From positions 1 through 7,500 of the forward strand of contig CATKZA010000033.1 of the NCBI GenBank assembly GCA_949841235.1: 7,500 nt of DNA, written 5' to 3'. Below the pieces are notes generated by a model, which saw nothing but the letters and a program-made list of their open reading frames with translations, had not been told where the DNA came from and did not search any database. Position 1 is the first letter of the stretch; the number at the start of each line of letters is the position of its first letter. The stretch is from an uncultured Clostridiaceae bacterium. Its GTDB lineage: Bacteria; Bacillota; Clostridia; Lachnospirales; Lachnospiraceae. The position numbers were made by a program, and so were the translations under genes. Shown here piece by piece: positions 5,910 through 7,500 of the stretch.

Positions 5910-6926
5910 ATGGGAAATTTTAGCGTTGTATTTGGAGAGGATTCCGGCATACAGGAAAATAGGCCCTTCCTATCAGGGGTGGAAAAGAAGTCGGAAAATG
6001 TGCGGAGGGGCGATCAGGAAGAGGCTCCTAAGAAAACATTTTATGCAGGGAATCTATTTGCCAATCAGGATACCATCAGCCGGAAGTTTGCCATGAAGCA
6101 GAAAGAGGCGATGAAGAGGGTGCTGGATCAGTTTAAGTCTGATTTGCAGACGGATGAAGAGATGAAGCAAATGACGGAGCATGCGGAGACGCTGGGGGAC
6201 GTGATCCGTGATAAAACCCAGCAGATACAGGGCGTGGATGAACGGCGGGCAGAGATTCAGCAGCGTTACGAGATTGATCCGGATAGCCAGGAGCAGAAGG
6301 ATTTGGAACTGATCCAGAAGGCCAATGGCGCAAAGGAGCATCCTTTTGACCCGGCATACCAGCTGACGGAGGAGGAGCAGGAGAGGTATGACAATCTTCC
6401 GCCCTTGACGGCATATCAGCAGGAGATGCTGGAGTGCGACGAGGAAGAGAAAAAATACCGTCGGGAGAGAGAGTCTGCCAAGATAGATGCTATTGTAGAT
6501 AAGGAGACGGTGCATGCCACGCAGAAGGCTCTGTTGAAAGTGACTGCCAAGAACTCTATGGTGGGGGCTCAGAACGATGCAAAGAAGATGATGGAGAGCG
6601 CATTGAACGAAGTGGTTTCCGGTCTCATGCAAGAGGGCGTAGACAAAGTTGATGAAAATATGAAAGAGACCCAGGAGGAGATGGCGGAGAACCAGGAAGA
6701 GGCGCTGGAAAAGAAAATCGAACTGGAGAAGATGAAAGAGGAAGAGGCGGCCCAGGAGGAGGCTAGGCAGGAATTGGAGTCTACCGTTCTCTCTGCGGAG
6801 ATGCAGGCGGTATCAGGGACGCAGAGGGCCGTGGAGAATCTCCAGGCGAATATCAAGAGTCTCGTGCAAGATCAGGTAATGCTGGATGTGGATATGAAGG
6901 GGCTTCGGGTGAACAAGCAGGCATAG
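5910..6926 (+). CDS. Unassigned charged coiled-coil protein (338 residues)
   Basis: I do not recognise this family. The protein is 338 residues from the ATG at 5910, has no signal peptide or membrane helix, and has a single Cys (residue 176). It is rich in Glu, Lys, Gln, Met and Ala. The first 45 residues look disordered apart from a short opening strand, MGNFSVVFGEDSG. Helical, heptad-friendly stretches follow at about 50-125, then a proline-containing segment at about 145-170 (HPFDPAYQLTEEEQERYDNL), and a long coiled coil at about 170-320. The densest part, about 245-290, is nearly all Glu/Lys/Gln/Met/Ala. The C-terminus (VMLDVDMKGLRVNKQA) turns less charged. A cytoplasmic scaffold, chaperone-like or secretion-accessory role is possible but unsupported. 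It has its own candidate promoter, a strong ribosome binding site and a clean terminator, so it is a monocistronic, probably well-expressed gene. Codon use resembles feoAB. That it is a real gene is firm; its function is unknown. Confidence 0.85.
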   Translation: MGNFSVVFGEDSGIQENRPFLSGVEKKSENVRRGDQEEAPKKTFYAGNLFANQDTISRKFAMKQKEAMKRVLDQFKSDLQTDEEMKQMTEHAETLGDVIRDKTQQIQGVDERRAEIQQRYEIDPDSQEQKDLELIQKANGAKEHPFDPAYQLTEEEQERYDNLPPLTAYQQEMLECDEEEKKYRRERESAKIDAIVDKETVHATQKALLKVTAKNSMVGAQNDAKKMMESALNEVVSGLMQEGVDKVDENMKETQEEMAENQEEALEKKIELEKMKEEEAAQEEARQELESTVLSAEMQAVSGTQRAVENLQANIKSLVQDQVMLDVDMKGLRVNKQA

Positions 6927-6960
6927 TAGAGAAAATGCAGATGAAATATATTGTAGCAGA

Positions 6961-6998
6961 GAGACAGTCGTCATGTTTAGATGGCTGTCTCCTTTTTT
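6961..6998 (+). terminator. Intrinsic terminator of the coiled-coil gene
   Basis: GAGACAGTCGTC (6961-6972) pairs with GATGGCTGTCTC (6980-6991), a 12-bp stem with two G:U wobbles, around the loop ATGTTTA. After one C, six T (6993-6998) follow. It lies 34 bp after the stop codon, the standard layout, and is the best terminator in the window. Confidence 0.9.
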
Positions 6999-7042
6999 GC
7001 TTTCTGTTTTTATCGTACATGTGCATCAGCAAATTAGAGGAA

Positions 7043-7058
7043 TATAACTTAAGTTATA
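7043..7058. promoter_or_regulatory. Perfect 16-bp palindrome, possible operator
   Basis: TATAACTTAAGTTATA is a perfect palindrome centred between 7050 and 7051. It contains a -10-like TATAAC and lies in non-coding DNA about 20 bp before a short possible membrane ORF. With no loop it is more likely a binding site for a dimeric DNA-binding protein than an RNA hairpin. The protein is not identifiable. Confidence 0.4.
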
Positions 7059-7076
7059 AAAATGAATGAGTAAATC

Positions 7077-7271
7077 ATGCAGTATTTTTGTAACGTACTC
7101 TGCTATTTTGAAGATTACGATATAAAAGAAAGAATGCGCCATATGTGCAAGCCACTATTTTTGATACCAATTCTGCCTGTCATAGTTGTTTGTGCAATTT
7201 ATATTGCAATTTACTGGGTGGTGCGAGCGCGCAAAAGATATGGGGAGAATGGCAGTATTTGGAGTATATAG
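7077..7271 (+). CDS. Doubtful small membrane protein ORF (up to 64 residues)
   Basis: The frame encodes one convincing hydrophobic segment, PLFLIPILPVIVVCAIYIAI, followed by a basic stop-transfer stretch RARKRYG, the layout of a single-pass membrane peptide. ATG starts exist at 7077, 7134 and 7143, and none has a good ribosome binding site. The 3' part of the frame runs into the left arm of the inverted repeat at 7217. It might be a genuine microprotein, a decayed fragment of a larger gene, or chance. No family is recognised. Confidence 0.25.
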   Translation: MQYFCNVLCYFEDYDIKERMRHMCKPLFLIPILPVIVVCAIYIAIYWVVRARKRYGENGSIWSI

Positions 7272-7294
7272 CGCATATGCGGGATCGCACCACC
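7217..7294. repeat. 10-bp inverted repeat with inner palindromes
   Basis: GGTGGTGCGA (7217-7226) and TCGCACCACC (7285-7294) are perfect inverted copies 58 bp apart. Inside, GCGC at 7227-7230 can pair with GCGC at 7271-7274, and CGCATATGCG (7272-7281) is itself a perfect palindrome; its half ATATGCG recurs at 7296-7302. The GC-rich arms stand out from the AT-rich surroundings. It could be a structured RNA, a pair of protein sites, or the ends of a small mobile relic; I see no target duplication. Confidence 0.45.
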
Positions 7295-7302
7295 GATATG
7301 CG

Positions 7303-7460
7303 TTGAAACTTGCGGGTTGGAGATTTGAGACAGTGGCTTTTGAATATTACGGGAAAGGTATCAAAGAGTATGAAAATATAGGCAGAGAATCTACCGTATG
7401 CGGGGATTAACGACCATGAATAGAATCAAAACGAAGAAAAAAATAAAAAAAGTTAAAAAA
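7303..7460. other. Stretch without a recognised gene, ending in A-rich DNA
   Basis: An open frame at 7186-7410 crosses this stretch, but its product (for example KLAGWRFETVAFEYYGKGIK) matches nothing I know, and its ATG lacks a ribosome binding site. From about 7420 the + strand becomes A-rich with several A-runs, which looks like an UP-element-type flank of the promoter at 7466. Confidence 0.4.
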
Positions 7461-7465
7461 ACCTG

Positions 7466-7494
7466 TTGACAAAAATCTCCAGGCGTGATACTAT
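7466..7494 (+). promoter_or_regulatory. Strong sigma-A promoter reading out of the right edge
   Basis: TTGACA (7466-7471, 6/6) and TACTAT (7489-7494, 4/6) are separated by 17 bp and preceded by A-tracts at about 7436-7461. Transcription would start near or just beyond 7500, so the gene served lies outside the window. This strength is usual for ribosomal or translation genes, which would fit the rpsL-rpsG-fusA-tuf cluster often found after rpoC, but that is inference. Confidence 0.75.
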
Positions 7495-7500
7495 ATATCT

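Noticed and set aside
6054..6632. Leucine-rich minus-strand frame (192 codons) that looks membrane-like
   Set aside because: The Leu/His richness is the antisense of Glu/Gln/Lys/Met codons in the coiled-coil gene; no ribosome binding site.
7186..7410. 74-codon plus-strand frame
   Set aside because: No ribosome binding site and no recognisable motif; it overlaps another short frame and an inverted repeat, so it is left as possible debris rather than a gene.
1..7500. tRNA, rRNA, CRISPR arrays, transposases or phage genes
   Set aside because: I looked on both strands and saw no cloverleaf, rRNA signature, regularly spaced repeat, transposase motif or phage protein.

Overview
The window reads as chromosomal DNA from a Gram-positive anaerobe of the class Clostridia, most likely Lachnospiraceae. 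This inference rests on the style of the RpoC C-terminus with its acidic tail, a single-chain FeoA-FeoB iron transporter, purine-rich Shine-Dalgarno sites, use of TTG/GTG starts, and protein wording typical of that family. All confident genes are on the + strand. I see no rRNA or tRNA gene, CRISPR array, recognisable transposase or phage gene.

Layout. (1) 1-1319: the 3' part of rpoC (RNA polymerase beta' subunit), cut by the left edge; it carries the second zinc site, the trigger loop and the C-terminal region. (2) 1320-1623: non-coding, with several small inverted repeats and a good A-stem-T hairpin that probably ends the rpoBC transcript. (3) 1624-2478: a calcineurin-like metallophosphoesterase with a TTG start and lower GC than its neighbours. 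(4) 2479-2754: a probable terminator, a well-spaced sigma-A-like promoter, then a leader with three successive inverted repeats. (5) 2755-5103: feoAB, an Fe(II) transporter with FeoA fused to the N-terminus of FeoB. (6) 5256-5738: a small GNAT acetyltransferase. (7) 5910-6926: a highly charged, coiled-coil, cytoplasmic-looking protein that I cannot assign, with its own strong ribosome binding site and a textbook terminator. (8) 6992-7500: mostly non-coding, with a perfect 16-bp palindrome, a 10-bp inverted repeat, weak short reading frames and, at the right edge, a near-consensus promoter (TTGACA, 17 bp, TACTAT) behind an A-rich tract.

How it fits together. In many Firmicutes rpoB-rpoC is followed closely by the str genes (rpsL, rpsG, fusA, tuf). 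Here about 6 kb of separately transcribed genes with unrelated functions follows rpoC, and a strong housekeeping-type promoter stands at the far end. I infer, but cannot show, that the phosphoesterase-feoAB-GNAT-coiled-coil block is an accessory cassette inserted between rpoC and the next conserved operon. The block shows signs of rearrangement: a 23-bp near-copy of the feoB 3' end (22/23 identical) lies just after the GNAT gene, and the right end holds what may be gene debris. No gene shows clear functional coupling to another, so they look like single-gene transcription units rather than one pathway.

I did not find a convincing new multi-gene system. The best leads are the structured feoAB leader, the feoB 3'-end echo, the unassigned coiled-coil protein and the palindromic sites near the right end.
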